A stretch of DNA of 64,000 nucleotides from Tremella fuciformis (Eukaryota > Basidiomycota > Tremellomycetes > Tremellales > Tremellaceae). A model generated the notes under the pieces. That model was not told where the DNA came from, searched no databases, and saw only the letters and a program-made list of their open reading frames with translations. The translations under genes and the position numbers were made by a program. The stretch's first letter is position 1. Each line of letters begins with the position of its first letter. The DNA lies in the NCBI GenBank assembly GCA_032768795.1, contig CP136495.1, forward strand, positions 1,490,501-1,554,500, written 5' to 3'. Below, piece after piece: positions 10,548 through 21,100 of the stretch.

Positions 10548-10687
10548 CGCATGGACTACTGGCGGTGACGATGATCTGGATCGAGATTCGTCACCCAAGC
10601 TGAGTCCTATCCCTGCATCCCCTGTACAACATGAACAACACGGCATATGAACATGAGCTAAGAAAGAACTATGTACACTATCTACAT
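10548..10687. other. Short spacer between convergent pol and antisense gene in element B copy 1
   Basis: 140 bp between two convergent stop codons. No further gene seen. It must hold any 3' end signals of the antisense transcript. Confidence 0.5.
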
Positions 10688-12476
10688 TCACGACCCCGAA
10701 CCACTCGCCTCCGCCACGTCGTCGAACATGGGCCCGACCATCGCCCTAAGGTCCAGCCCCAGGAGCCTCGCGTGCCGCCTCGCCTCCTCGACGTGGTACG
10801 CCCTGTCCGCCGGGATGGACTGGGCCAGCGTGACATGGTGCTGAAGGACACCGATGTCGAGCCTCGTCGAGGGAGTCCACGACAAGGGAGCTGGCGCGGA
10901 TGGGCGGGCAGGAGTCGACACCGGAGGCGGCGTCGGAGGCGGCACGGGTTGACGAACCGACCGGCGAAGTCGGTCGGTGAAGGCGGCCGGGCCGACAACA
11001 GGCGTGGGGGCGGGAGTCGGCGAAGGCGGGTCGACATCCGCGAAGCTCACAGCCCGGCGAGCTCTGGGTGTCGAGGACGAGCTGGCGGGTCGTCGAGGAG
11101 TCGGGCTGGAGTTGAACGAGCAACCTGAGGCTGTGCCACAGGTGTAGCACTTCAACTTCGGCCCGCCTCCATCTAGGACCCTACACGGCAAGTTGTCCGA
11201 ACGACACCGCTGGCATCGCTGGCGGCCGTTGAGCGTGCGGAGAGGTCGCCCTTTTGCCTGAGCCTGCAAGATCAGCGTGAGAGGCTGGAGAGTAGAAGAC
11301 AACAACGCACCAGGGCCCATGGGAGGGTCCTATTCGATCCCCGGCCGAACGTCGGGTAGAATGGCCCTGGGAATGAGCGGGGACCTCAACAGATGGCGGA
11401 CGTACCGAAAAAGGCGCGGTCCAGCGCATTCCTACACCGGACTCGAGGGCCAGCCTCGAGTCGCCTCGACGACGCCTCGCTTCCCTCCCCATCGGATCCT
11501 CCACTGCCCGCTTCGGATTCCCCAACGGATCCTTCGCTGCCCGCTTCGGATCCGTCTCCCGTCGAGATGCTCCCCTCCACGACGTCTTCTCCTACACCTG
11601 CGTTGTCCACGGCGGCCGGGAGAGCATCGGCTACCTCAGACACCCCAAGATACCGGGTTGAGGCTGAACGCAGGCGAGAGGAGTACATGCCGCCAACAGG
11701 CGACACGCGACGACGCTTTGGGGTTGGGGAGAGGGGAGGCGGTATCGTTGGCAGGGGAGTGTTGCCTGGGGAACCGGGCGACTCGACTCGACGCCGGCGG
11801 CGTGGGTTGATTGGCGGAGTCGGAGAGCGGGATGGCGGAGGCATAGAAGGCGGGGGAAGGAGAAGGATAGGCGAGCCGAGGGGGACGAGGGGATAGGGCG
11901 GTATGATGGGGGATCCGGTCCCACCACCAATGTAGGGGCGAAGAGGCCGAGGCGAGGCCGGCTCGAACGGCAAGGAGTGGGCTTCTCGATAGCGACTCTC
12001 GCCAGCGAAAGCCGCGTCGGAAGCCTGGGAAGACGGGGGCGAGGCGTCTGAGTAGCCGCTGGACGTAGAGGAGGTAGCACAGCTACTCTCCCTAGCGGCT
12101 CTGACGGTCCCCTGGTGCCGACGGATCTCGGCGTGTATGTCTGCTAGCGAGCGCAGAATCGCTGTACGCCCTGGGCATCAATACAAGCAGTAGGGTGACT
12201 CAACAATCACTCACCGCTTGGCGCAGCACTGGCCGCATCCGACCAGTCGAGCTCATCGACGAGCTCGTCGATCTCCTCGACCGGTGTGGGCTCCGGAGTT
12301 CGAGGACGGACCGCCCATCGAGGGAACAGTCGAGGAGGGGGAGCGTCGACAGCCGACTCGGGGGAGGATGGCGGCGTCGTGGGGCTGGGGGAAGGGGTTT
12401 TGGTCATCGTGACCAGGCGTAGAGGTCGTCCTCGGAGGACGATTTTGAGGGAGGGATCGGTGGCGTTGGAGAACAT
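10688..12476 (-). CDS. Element B copy 1 antisense accessory gene, cysteine-rich protein (4 exons, 552 aa)
   Basis: Runs against gag-pol. Exons (minus) 12476-12215, 12170-11406, 11366-11311 and 11263-10688 join in frame through introns of 44, 39 and 47 nt. The start ATG at 12476 lies only 3 bp inside the middle LTR boundary. The third exon encodes the short GPFYPTFGRGSNRTLPWAL segment, matching GSHYPDRGQRGYNRSLTWAR in element C. The last exon opens with a cysteine cluster from about residue 378, C-x2-C-x6-C-x11-C-x2-C-x5-C, close to the Zn2Cys6 pattern of fungal transcription factors. Most of the rest is P/S/R-rich low complexity. Function unknown; conservation of splicing and cysteines across elements argues that it is real. 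Confidence 0.8.
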
Positions 12477-12479
12477 ATG

Positions 12480-12883
12480 TGTCACGTCGGCCACGCCTCC
12501 ATGATCACCAAAGCACGCCTACGAGCCTCGTTCCAGCCCAGCACGCCTGTCAAACACGTGAGCCTATCGTCGATCCTCGAGTAGCCTCGACGACGCTCGA
12601 GTAGCCTCGACGACTTTAGAGCTCGAGCCTCGTCGATGGTGTTTCAAGGAGAAAGCCCAAGGCGGTGCAGAGGAGGGCACGGGTGATATATATACAAGTC
12701 CTCACCCGTAGACCGTCCTTAGCACCGTGGTATTGAGTCCCATGGATAGAAGGTAACGGCGCAGCCGTGTTGTCGACGCACGAGAGGCTGTAGGACACAC
12801 CTTCTCGTGGAGGACAGAGACAGATCAACAGATAGCACGTGTGAGAGGGCCTATCAGTCGACGACCGGCCTGGCCCCGTGACA
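12480..12883 (+). repeat. Element B LTR, middle (shared)
   Basis: 404 bp, appears identical to 4995-5398. It directly follows CATATG of copy 1 and is followed by the copy 2 primer-binding site at 12886-12898. Confidence 0.95.
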
Positions 12884-12885
12884 GT

Positions 12886-12898
12886 ATACCACGGTGCT
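12886..12898 (+). other. Element B copy 2 primer-binding site (self-priming type)
   Basis: Same 13-mer as in copy 1, complementary to 12721-12733 in the LTR. Confidence 0.85.
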
Positions 12899-12921
12899 TC
12901 TACCTCTCACACGACTAGTTC

Positions 12922-14064
12922 ATGGCACCATCGACTCGACGAACCACGTCGACAGATCCTGAGCATCAGCACATTGCTCTACCCACAAACCTACGACTAC
13001 CGGTGGACACTCGACTGAGAGCCGCCGCGACCAACATGGCCCAACCATTGGGTGATCAGCCGTCTGTGCAGCAGTTGCTCGCGCAGATCGTGCAGCTTCA
13101 GGCGGCCCTCGTCGAGCAGCAGGCGCAGCAACGACAGGGCTCGCCAGGCGTTGGGAACCCGTCCGAGCCGAAGGCGAACCCGCCTGACACGTTTAACGGC
13201 AAGGACCCAGCCGCTTTGGAGCGGTTCATCATGCAGTGCGAGACGGTCTTCAAGCTGCAGCCGTCGAAGTTCTCTGGCGACACGCACAAGGTCATGTATG
13301 TGATCTCGTTCCTCAGGGGATTCGTGCTCGACGCGATTCAGCCCTTGGCGACAGGGCGAGACAGCGATTTGAACGAGAACGGAGAGCATGTCGAGGCTGG
13401 CGACTACCTCGACGAGAAAATTCGGACTTACGCTGGGCTTCGTCGCTACCTGCGCGAGAACTTTGGGGATCCCGACGCGAAGGGGACTGCTCGACGCAAG
13501 TACTTCTCGCTGCGGCAGACGGGATCGGCAGCCGAATACTTCGCCAAGATTCGGGAGTACACGTCAGTCCTCTCATGGGAGCTCGACGAGCAAGCAACGG
13601 CTCGTGCCAAGGAAGGGCTCTCCGACGTGCTTCAGGACGAGGTGGCCAGGCACCCCAAAGAGTTCGAGACCTTTGCCGAGCTGCAGGCGTTTGTGGTCCG
13701 CCTCGACAACAGTCTGCGAGCAAGGGAGGCAGAGAAGAACAAGGCGGAGAACAGGCGAGAGAAGAAGAAGACTGTCCTGGGCGGCAACAACGGCGGATCT
13801 ACAGCGGTTACGTCAGAGGTTGGAGCGGCGGCGACGAACCCCAGACCCTCACCTGGCCCGACAACCTCGTCGAGCCTCAACTCCGCTGCAGCCCCTCGAC
13901 GAGTCTACCCTCCTCGCCCTAGGCTCACTCCGGACGAGCACGAGAGGCGAGGCAGCCAGGGCCTTTGCTTCAAGTGCGGAAACGCTGGGCATCTTGCGCG
14001 CGACTGCCCAGGCTCGTTCAACCCCGGCCAACGCGTGAAGCAGGAGCCGCAGGGGGAAGCCTGA
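12922..14064 (+). CDS. gag: Element B copy 2 Gag
   Basis: 380 aa, same architecture as copy 1: capsid-like region and a CFKCGNAGHLARDC zinc knuckle near the C-terminus. The one residue difference noticed from copy 1 is L for P in the KKKT-V-x-GG segment. Pol overlaps its last 100 nt in the -1 frame. Confidence 0.95.
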   Translation: MAPSTRRTTSTDPEHQHIALPTNLRLPVDTRLRAAATNMAQPLGDQPSVQQLLAQIVQLQAALVEQQAQQRQGSPGVGNPSEPKANPPDTFNGKDPAALERFIMQCETVFKLQPSKFSGDTHKVMYVISFLRGFVLDAIQPLATGRDSDLNENGEHVEAGDYLDEKIRTYAGLRRYLRENFGDPDAKGTARRKYFSLRQTGSAAEYFAKIREYTSVLSWELDEQATARAKEGLSDVLQDEVARHPKEFETFAELQAFVVRLDNSLRAREAEKNKAENRREKKKTVLGGNNGGSTAVTSEVGAAATNPRPSPGPTTSSSLNSAAAPRRVYPPRPRLTPDEHERRGSQGLCFKCGNAGHLARDCPGSFNPGQRVKQEPQGEA

Positions 14065-17000
14065 GGGGTCCCGAGCTACAAGGAGAAACTCGAGGCCCCG
14101 CTCCATACACACTCTCCGCCCTCACGCCTCCTGAACAACCGACTTCACCTCTCAAATCCTCTAATCCGACGCCCACTCACCCACCGACGGGGTCCGCTTC
14201 CCTCGTCGAGGAAGATCAACATGAAGAAGAAGCAGAGGACCTGGAGTCCGAGAAGGAGTCTGTACAGAGTGCTAGTGATGCCGAGGAATGCATGAGCGGT
14301 GAGGCTTGCAGGCTGGGAAGGCATCAAGCTGTCGTAGCAGGAAAAGTGGACGGGACGGCCGCTTGCATACTGTTAGATACAGGCGCAGGCGGGACCTTCA
14401 TTGATCAGGACTACGCCGAAGGCCAGGGCTTGACCCAACAGAAGTTGGAGCGACCCAGGAATGTCCTCCTGTTCGACGGCGAACCGTCATCCGCGGGCGA
14501 AATCACCCACGAAGTGGTGGCCCCGGTGGAGACGCTTGGGGAAACAAGTGAAGAACGGCTAGCGGTTACGCGGCTCGCAGGTGCAGACGTCGTGCTAGGG
14601 TACGACTGGATGCAAGAGAAGAGAGTAGTCATGGACATGGGAGCTATGGAAGTCACCCGTGGAGAAGAAAAGGTGGCCTCGTCGACGGTCGTCGAGGCTG
14701 CTTCAAGTGATCTGGCCATTTTGGCTACCAGAGCAAGAAGAGAGAGAGGAAAACACGCGGGGCAGTCCCGTAGGAGCTCCCCGAACCATATCCCCTTGCG
14801 GATCAATCGGTGGGAGCAGAACAGGCTCGCCGCAGAGCGGCTGCGAGGGACTGTCACCGACGAGCTCGAGGAAGTGGTGGGGCGTTTGGACGGGCATCTT
14901 GGGTTTGACGAGTACACTCTGTCAGAGGAGGAGTCCCAGGCGGTGCGAAGGATCGTTCCGGAGTACTACCATGAGTTCCTCGATGTGTTCCACCCTCGTC
15001 GACCCGCCGACACGCTTCCGCCGAGTAGAGAATACGACCTGCGGATCAGACTGAAGGAGGGCGCAGAACTACGGGTCGCACCGCTTTACCAACTGTCGCC
15101 GGATCAAATGAGAGCACTCAGGGAGCTCCTCGCCAAAGAGCAAGCAGCGGGCAAGATCAGGCCATCGAACGCGGCGTATGGGTCGCCGAGCTTTTTCGTC
15201 CCTAAGAAGGTTGCCGGCGAATGGCGAATGGTGGTCGATTACCGGAAGCTCAACGAGGCAACAGTGTCGGACGCGTACCCCTTGCCGTTGATTTCCCAAG
15301 TCACGGCTGATCTGGCGGAGTCAGAGTGGTACACCAAGTTCGACCTACCGGGAGCCTACCAGCTTCTTCGCATGGCGCCAGGACACGAAGCCTATACCGC
15401 CTTTAGGACGCCTCTGGGGATGTTCGAGTCCCTGGTAGTGCGAGATGGCTTGAAGAACGCGCCAGCAGTCTTCCAGCACTTCCTCAACGAGGTGCTCAGA
15501 GAGTTCGTTGGGCGGGGAGTGGTGATCTACATCGACGACATTTTGGTCCACGCCAAGAGCCTCGACGAGCTTCGTTCCCTCACAAAGGCGGTACTCGAGG
15601 CGTTGCGGAAGGCGGGACTGTATGTGAAAGCGTCGAAATCCGAGTTCGAGAAGAGGAAGGTCGACTTTCTGGGCTTTGTCATCTCCCGAGAAGGCGTGGA
15701 AGCGAATCCGGAGTACGTGAAAGGCGTCGTCGACTTCCCAGCACCAAGCAACCTCCTCGAAGTACGCCGGTTCTTGGGTCTGGCAAACTATTACCGCCGC
15801 TTCGTACCCAACTTTGCCAAGGTAGCGCTCCCCCTAGTGTTGCTGACAAAGAAGGGAGTCCCGTTTGGTTGGGGAGACGCGCAGGCAAGAGCCTTCGAAG
15901 AGATCAAGAGGCGAATGAGCGAGCCCCCTGTATTAGCCCATTTCGACCCTGCATTCGAGACCATCGTGCAGACCGACGCTTCGCTCTACGGGTGGGGATT
16001 TGTGATATCACAGATTAACCCCTCGACGAGCCTCGAGCACCCGGTGGCCATAGAGTCTGGGTCGTTTTCGGGGGCAGAGTTGAACTGGACGACTACAGAG
16101 AAGGAGTTCCTGGCGATAGTGATGGCGTTCAAGCGGAAGCGACATCTCCTTCTGCAAGTAAGCTGCACGGTCCTCACGGATCACCACAACCTCAGCTATT
16201 GGATGGAGCCGAGGAAACTGAGTGGGCGGGTTGCGCGATGGGTCGACGCCCTGGCAGGATTCTCCTTCCGAATCGTGTATCGTCCCGGGCTCAAAGCGGC
16301 TTACCCAGACGCTCTGTCGAGGAGGCCCGACTACAAGCCTGATGGATTGGACCTGGAGGAGCAACGAGTGCAGGCCTTACCTGGGTTTGACCAAGAAAGC
16401 AAGGTCGAGACGTCGCTGGGGTACATGCTTCGGGCACTCATCGAGGAGCCTCGACGAGGCTCGTCGAGTCCAGATCCAGAGGCAAGAGAGGATCCGCAGA
16501 CGGGTACTCGGAGCACCTGGGAGGAGGATGAGGAGTTCGAGCACGCTGGAGAAGAGTTGGAGAGGATCAAGAAGGAGGAGAACGGAGTGGTGATTGATGC
16601 GGCGGGATTCCCCAAGCTGTTTGGGTTGGTTCAAAGGATGGGCCTCGACGAGCCCACACGAGCCAAGGTAGAGCCTGGCGGGGCCCTGCGACTCAATGGG
16701 CGGCTATACCTCACTGGCAAGGGCGATGGGCGGCTCCGAGCCATGAGGGATCGACATGAGGGGATCCTAGCGGGACATCCGGGAATCACCAAGATGTTGG
16801 AGTTGCTCAGGAGGGACGTCTGTTGGCTGGGGCTGCGGCGCGATGTTGAGGCCTACGTACAGGGTTGTGCCATCTGCCAGAGGACAAAGACAAGCAGGCA
16901 GCGCCCTCATGGTCTCCTCCAGAGTCTCGAAGTCCCGGAAGGCCCGTGGCAAGCAATTTCCATGGACTTCATCGAGGAGCTCCCCGGCAGCCAGGGCTTC

Positions 17001-18032
17001 AACTCCATCCTCGTCGTGGTAGACCGCCTGACGAAGTGGGCTATCTTCGTGCCGACAACGACTCGCCTCACAACGGCGGGACTCGTCGACCTCATCATCG
17101 ACAATGTCGTGGCGCAGCATGGGTTGCCAAGATCCATCGTATCTGATCGAGGGAGCAAGTTCACTAGTCGACTATGGGGAGCACTGTGTGGGGCCCTGGG
17201 GATCAAGATCAGCCTGTCGACAGCCTTCCATCCCCAAACCGACGGGCAGACGGAGCGAGTCAATCAGGTCCTCGAGCAGTACCTACGGGTATTCTGCGAT
17301 CACAGACAAGACAATTGGTCGAGTCTGCTGCAGAGAGCAGCCTTCGCCTATAACAATACCCAGCACTCGGCGATCAAGATGAGCCCGTTCGAGGCGAACT
17401 TTGGGTACTCGCCGCGATGGACTGATGACTTGAGAGAGAGCGCCGAGCGAGCGGAGATACCGTCGGTCAAGGAAAAGCTTGGGTCCCTCGACGGGGTGCA
17501 CCGATCTTGCCAACAAGCCATACAGCAAGCCAATGAGCGGTACGCCAAGTATTACGATGCAAGGAGAAGGGATGCGCCAGTGTTGAAGGTGGATGATATG
17601 GTCATGCTGTCGATGGAGAACATCAAGACTCGTCGACCCTCGAAGAAGCTCGACATCAAATGGGGGGGACCATACAAAATCCTCGCTAAGACGGGTCCAT
17701 CAACGTACAAGCTGGAGCTGCCGGCGACGATGAGGGTGAGCCCGGTCTTCAACGTCCTCCGTCTTAAGCCATACCACCCGCCGAGGATCCCTGGACAGAC
17801 CTACGACCCTCCGCCACCAGTGGAGGTCGACGACGAGGGCCCTAGCTATGAGGTGAAGAACGTCGTCGACTCGAGGAAAAGGGGCAGAAAGGTGGAGTAC
17901 CTCGTCGAGTGGGTGGGGTACGAAGGAACAGATGAGGAGACGACCTGGGAACCAGTGGAGAACATTACTGGTGCTCTCGAAAGCGTCGAGAGCTTCCACA
18001 AAAGGAACCCAGGGAAACCAAGAGGAATATAA
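13965..18032 (+). CDS. pol: Element B copy 2 Pol (protease, RT, RNase H, integrase, chromodomain), active-site motif intact
   Basis: 1355-codon open frame matching copy 1. The reverse transcriptase has YIDD (second D at 15537-15539), as required for catalysis. Protease LLDTGAGG, RNase H TDASLYGWG, the integrase HHCC and D,D-E residues and the C-terminal chromodomain are all present. This copy has no visible coding defect, though the element is split downstream by element C, which lies beyond pol and would interrupt the genomic RNA before the 3' LTR. Confidence 0.95.
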   Translation: MLQVRKRWASCARLPRLVQPRPTREAGAAGGSLRGPELQGETRGPAPYTLSALTPPEQPTSPLKSSNPTPTHPPTGSASLVEEDQHEEEAEDLESEKESVQSASDAEECMSGEACRLGRHQAVVAGKVDGTAACILLDTGAGGTFIDQDYAEGQGLTQQKLERPRNVLLFDGEPSSAGEITHEVVAPVETLGETSEERLAVTRLAGADVVLGYDWMQEKRVVMDMGAMEVTRGEEKVASSTVVEAASSDLAILATRARRERGKHAGQSRRSSPNHIPLRINRWEQNRLAAERLRGTVTDELEEVVGRLDGHLGFDEYTLSEEESQAVRRIVPEYYHEFLDVFHPRRPADTLPPSREYDLRIRLKEGAELRVAPLYQLSPDQMRALRELLAKEQAAGKIRPSNAAYGSPSFFVPKKVAGEWRMVVDYRKLNEATVSDAYPLPLISQVTADLAESEWYTKFDLPGAYQLLRMAPGHEAYTAFRTPLGMFESLVVRDGLKNAPAVFQHFLNEVLREFVGRGVVIYIDDILVHAKSLDELRSLTKAVLEALRKAGLYVKASKSEFEKRKVDFLGFVISREGVEANPEYVKGVVDFPAPSNLLEVRRFLGLANYYRRFVPNFAKVALPLVLLTKKGVPFGWGDAQARAFEEIKRRMSEPPVLAHFDPAFETIVQTDASLYGWGFVISQINPSTSLEHPVAIESGSFSGAELNWTTTEKEFLAIVMAFKRKRHLLLQVSCTVLTDHHNLSYWMEPRKLSGRVARWVDALAGFSFRIVYRPGLKAAYPDALSRRPDYKPDGLDLEEQRVQALPGFDQESKVETSLGYMLRALIEEPRRGSSSPDPEAREDPQTGTRSTWEEDEEFEHAGEELERIKKEENGVVIDAAGFPKLFGLVQRMGLDEPTRAKVEPGGALRLNGRLYLTGKGDGRLRAMRDRHEGILAGHPGITKMLELLRRDVCWLGLRRDVEAYVQGCAICQRTKTSRQRPHGLLQSLEVPEGPWQAISMDFIEELPGSQGFNSILVVVDRLTKWAIFVPTTTRLTTAGLVDLIIDNVVAQHGLPRSIVSDRGSKFTSRLWGALCGALGIKISLSTAFHPQTDGQTERVNQVLEQYLRVFCDHRQDNWSSLLQRAAFAYNNTQHSAIKMSPFEANFGYSPRWTDDLRESAERAEIPSVKEKLGSLDGVHRSCQQAIQQANERYAKYYDARRRDAPVLKVDDMVMLSMENIKTRRPSKKLDIKWGGPYKILAKTGPSTYKLELPATMRVSPVFNVLRLKPYHPPRIPGQTYDPPPPVEVDDEGPSYEVKNVVDSRKRGRKVEYLVEWVGYEGTDEETTWEPVENITGALESVESFHKRNPGKPRGI

Positions 18033-18172
18033 CGCATGGACTACTGGCGGTGACGATGATCTGGATCGAGATTCGTCACCCAAGCTGAGTCCTATCCCTG
18101 CATCCCCTGTACAACATGAACAACACGGCATATGAACATGAGCTAAGAAAGAACTATGTACACTATCTACAT
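18033..18172. other. Spacer between convergent pol and antisense gene in element B copy 2
   Basis: Same 140-bp spacer as in copy 1; no gene seen. Confidence 0.5.
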
Positions 18173-21100
18173 TCACGACCCCGAACCACTCGCCTCCGCC
18201 ACGTCGTCGAACATGGGCCCGACCATCGCCCTAAGGTCCAGCCCCAGGAGCCTCGCGTGCCGCCTCGCCTCCTCGACGTGGTACGCCCTGTCCGCCGGGA
18301 TGGACTGGGCCAGCGTGACATGGTGCTGAAGGACACCGATGTCGAGCCTCGTCGAGGGAGTCCACGACAAGGGAGCTGGCGCGGATGGGCGGGCAGGAGT
18401 CGACACCGGAGGCGGCGTCGGAGGCGGCACGGGTTGACGAACCGACCGGCGAAGTCGGTCGGTGAAGGCGGCCGGGCCGACAACAGGCGTGGGGGCGGGA
18501 GTCGGCGAAGGCGGGTCGACATCCGCGAAGCTCACAGCCCGGCGAGCTCTGGGTGTCGAGGACGAGCTGGCGGGTCGTCGAGGAGTCGGGCTGGAGTTGA
18601 ACGAGCAACCTGAGGCTGTGCCACAGGTGTAGCACTTCAACTTCGGCCCGCCTCCATCTAGGACCCTACACGGCAAGTTGTCCGAACGACACCGCTGGCA
18701 TCGCTGGCGGCCGTTGAGCGTGCGGAGAGGTCGCCCTTTTGCCTGAGCCTGCAAGATCAGCGTGAGAGGCTGGAGAGTAGAAGACAACAACGCACCAGGG
18801 CCCATGGGAGGGTCCTATTCGATCCCCGGCCGAACGTCGGGTAGAATGGCCCTGGGAATGAGCGGGGACCTCAACAGATGGCGGACGTACCGAAAAAGGC
18901 GCGGTCCAGCGCATTCCTACACCGGACTCGAGGGCCAGCCTCGAGTCGCCTCGACGACGCCTCGCTTCCCTCCCCATCGGATCCTCCACTGCCCGCTTCG
19001 GATTCCCCAACGGATCCTTCGCTGCCCGCTTCGGATCCGTCTCCCGTCGAGATGCTCCCCTCCACGACGTCTTCTCCTACACCTGCGTTGTCCACGGCGG
19101 CCGGGAGAGCATCGGCTACCTCAGACACCCCAAGATACCGGGTTGAGGCTGAACGCAGGCGAGAGGAGTACATGCCGCCAACAGGCGACACGCGACGACG
19201 CTTTGGGGTTGGGGAGAGGGGAGGCGGTATCGTTGGCAGGGGAGTGTTGCCTGGGGAACCGGGCGACTCGACTCGACGCCGGCGGCGTGGGTTGATTGCC
19301 GGAGTCGGAGAGCGGGATGGCGGAGGCATAGAAGGCGGGGGAAGGAGAAGGATAGGCGAGCCGAGGGGGACGAGGGGATAGGGCGGTATGATGGGGGATC
19401 CGGTCCCACCACCAATGTAGGGGCGAAGAGGCCGAGGCGAGGGCGGCTCGAACGGCAAGGAGTGGGCTTCTCGATAGCGACTCTCGCCAGCGAAAGCCGC
19501 GTCGGAAGCCTGGGAAGACGGGGGCGAGGCGTCTGAGTAGCCGCTGGACGTAGAGGAGGTAGCACAGCTACTCTCCCTAGCGGCTCTGACGGTCCCCTGG
19601 TGCCGACGGATCTCGGCGTGTATGTCTGCTAGCGAGCGCAGAATCGCTGTACGCCCTGGGCATCAATACAAGCAGTAGGGTGGTGTCACGATGCTGCGCT
19701 CTCCCGTTGGCAGAGGCCCTCTCGCACAATATCAGAGTCAAGAATAAAGGATAAAGGGGTAGAAACGAGGATGTCGAGGTAGGATCCTCGTCGAGGTTGG
19801 ATCCTCGTCGAGGTTACAAGGTCGTCGAGGTAACAAGGTCGTCGAGGATACAGCGTGAGTGCGACTCAGCCACGCTGCGTGCCACGGAGAGAGTGAGATC
19901 GTCAATGGTGATCCATGAGACTCAATCAGAGAGTGCTGAAGAACTACGACGGGCGCCCGGGGCATCCTATATGACTCTGCGCCTGCTTCCCGCCGTCGCG
20001 CGTTCATTCAACGTCTACTCCCTCGTCGAGGTTCTCCAGCCCGAGGTAGGTCACGTGTCGCTCACGTGAGAGGTGTTGGTCACGTGCGTAGGTCGTCGAG
20101 GGCGTGGCCGTCGTGACACTCTGCCCACCTTTGAAGTCGAGCTCCTGCGAGACACGCGCTATCTCCATCCACTCCAGCCTTCATCCTCGTCCTCGTCCTC
20201 GTCCTCGTCGAGCACACCCGCATTGCCGATCCATGAGTCGAGATAGCAGTCGAATGACGTCGCTTGTAACGGGAGCGAAACTCTGGCGACAAGTCGTCGA
20301 GCGGTCGTCAAGGAAACGGTGAAAGGACTGCCAATCCGTCGTCGAGGTAGCCTCGTGTTGCTCGAGGGCGTCGCCATGTCGCGGGGTGCTCGAAAACGAC
20401 ATAAACAGAGGGGGGAGAGGGCGTCAGCGCTCTCATCCCCACCATCAACCTCAACTCACGCCTTATGCCCTGGCTACACCTCTCGAGACCAAGAACACTC
20501 GACGCATCCACCTTCACCACAAGCTCGCCCCCTCCATCTCCCTACATCCTCTTCGACAGCAGTTCTCTAGACAACGCGCTGTCCTATCCTTCTCCTACAA
20601 CCCCTACGGCAACTATAGACGAGGCATCTTCTGACTCAGACGGGTCAGTAACACTCTGCACAGAAACCGATTCTCGATTTGAGACTGTCAGTGTCGACTC
20701 GATGTCCAACCCATCCCCATCTCGTGCCGGCACCGCCCAACCCGAAGGCACCCCCTTCCCATCCCCCACGCAAGCCGCCTCGACTGCCGACATCCCAACA
20801 GTCGACGAGGCTGTTCCACTCCCCGCCGTCGGAGCCATCCCACCGCCCGACGAACAAGCTGCGGAGCTACTCAGCGATGCGCCTGCCGCGGCTGTCCCAC
20901 AGGAAGAGGGGGAGGAGGAGTTGGATGTAGAGGCTGATGTGGACGAGCTAGCGCCCGACACTCCGGCATCGTCGAGCTTGTCCGAGGAGGAGATTTCTCC
21001 TAGCCGGCGATTTGACCCACGAAATGCCTCCGAGGAGGCATACTATGTGAAGAAGGGATGGGGACTGCCGGTCCCGGAGTCAGAGCCATTGGACCGTTCG

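Larger units (their letters stand above)
4995..12883 (+). mobile_element. Element B copy 1: chromodomain Ty3/Gypsy retrotransposon lacking its 3' internal end
   Basis: Left LTR 4995-5398, internal region 5399-12479, and an LTR at 12480-12883 shared with copy 2. The internal region stops at the CATATG that holds the antisense start codon. It lacks the 685 bp, including the polypurine tract, that copy 2 has between that point and its 3' LTR (28029-28713). Gag, pol and the antisense gene are open. The reverse transcriptase active site carries an Asp-to-Asn change (YIDN), so this copy probably cannot copy itself. Target duplication GGTAT lies outside the whole B doublet. Confidence 0.92.

Noticed and set aside
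11277..11896. Plus-strand open frames opposite the element B antisense gene
   Set aside because: They mirror the antisense exons in GC-rich sequence; the minus-strand frames have the splice sites and match element C.
4995..18805. Element B copies 1 and 2 as an assembly duplication
   Set aside because: They differ at nine or more positions, including YIDN/YIDD, and by a 685-bp tail, so they are real separate copies.
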